Positions 5,272 through 5,380 of a stretch of 5,380 bases of DNA are shown one piece after another. Origin of the DNA: CAVZKK01 sp964573475 (lineage in GTDB: Archaea; Thermoproteota; Bathyarchaeia; Bathyarchaeales; Bathycorpusculaceae); assembly GCA_964573475.1 (NCBI GenBank), contig CAZNJT010000093.1, forward strand, positions 1 through 5,380, written 5' to 3'. Below the pieces are notes generated by a model. It was not told the origin of the DNA. It was given only the letters and a program-made list of their open reading frames with translations, and ran no database searches. Both the position numbers and the translations under genes were made by a program. Every line of letters starts with the position of its first letter. Positions within the stretch are counted from its first letter, which is position 1.

Positions 5272-5380
5272 ATGTTAGTTGCTGGCGTAGACGATGCAGG
5301 ACGCGGCTCCGTAATCGGCCCATTAACTATTGCAGGAGTCCTAATGAAAGAAGAAGACTTACCACAGCTCAAAGAACTAG
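5272..5380 (+). CDS. rnhB: Ribonuclease HII, N-terminus only
   Basis: The first 36 codons run off the right edge. The peptide starts MLVAGVDDAGRGSVIGPL, the characteristic first strand and loop of RNase HII, which cuts the RNA strand of RNA-DNA hybrids and nicks at single ribonucleotides in DNA. Asp7 is the first catalytic metal ligand and G-R-G (10-12) is the ribonucleotide-recognition motif. The usual second residue of the catalytic pair is Glu, and here it is Asp8. I recall D-D-A-G-R-G in some TACK-group archaea but cannot confirm it here. The ATG at 5272 has GTGA about 8 nt upstream, and the frame is closed by a stop six codons before it. The other catalytic acids lie outside the window. 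Confidence 0.9.
   Translation, partial: MLVAGVDDAGRGSVIGPLTIAGVLMKEEDLPQLKEL

Noticed and set aside
1..5380. CRISPR array, insertion sequence or phage element
   Set aside because: No regularly spaced direct repeats, transposase motifs, terminal inverted repeats or phage genes were seen on either strand.

Overview
The window looks like ordinary chromosome from an archaeon. Supporting signs are an archaeal-type Trm1 tRNA methyltransferase, a THEP1-family NTPase, archaeal TATA boxes 20-40 bp ahead of several starts, and a PIN-domain toxin module. The RNase HII fragment begins V-D-D-A-G-R-G-S, a form I associate with the TACK/Thermoproteota side (Bathyarchaeia- or Nitrososphaeria-like). That placement is inference. 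A rubrerythrin gene suggests an anaerobe or microaerophile. Base composition is moderate and no mobile element, CRISPR array, rRNA or tRNA gene was found.

Layout. Positions 1-332 hold the start of a minus-strand toxin-antitoxin module. A PIN-domain toxin is cut by the left edge. It is preceded and overlapped by an antitoxin-like frame that appears to be shifted by one base relative to its well-placed promoter, ribosome binding site and ATG. Next come two minus-strand genes: trm1 (333-1556) and a 12-helix major facilitator transporter (1645-2907). A divergent region (2908-3094) with a cluster of short palindromes separates these from a plus-strand pair that overlaps by 4 bp: a class I SAM methyltransferase (3095-3916) and a THEP1-family NTPase (3913-4485). 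The NTPase converges, with a 13-bp gap, on a minus-strand rubrerythrin (4499-5071). A second divergent region (5072-5271) carries a near-palindromic TATA element and a hairpin-rich leader in front of RNase HII (rnhB), which runs off the right edge.

The genes do not form one pathway. Trm1 serves tRNA maturation, rubrerythrin peroxide defence and RNase HII removal of ribonucleotides from DNA. The methyltransferase-NTPase pair is probably co-transcribed and translationally coupled, but its substrate is unknown. The transporter's cargo is also unknown. I see no convincing new multi-gene system. The observations most worth checking are the shifted antitoxin frame, the divergent palindromes, the rnhB leader and the Asp-Asp catalytic motif of RNase HII.
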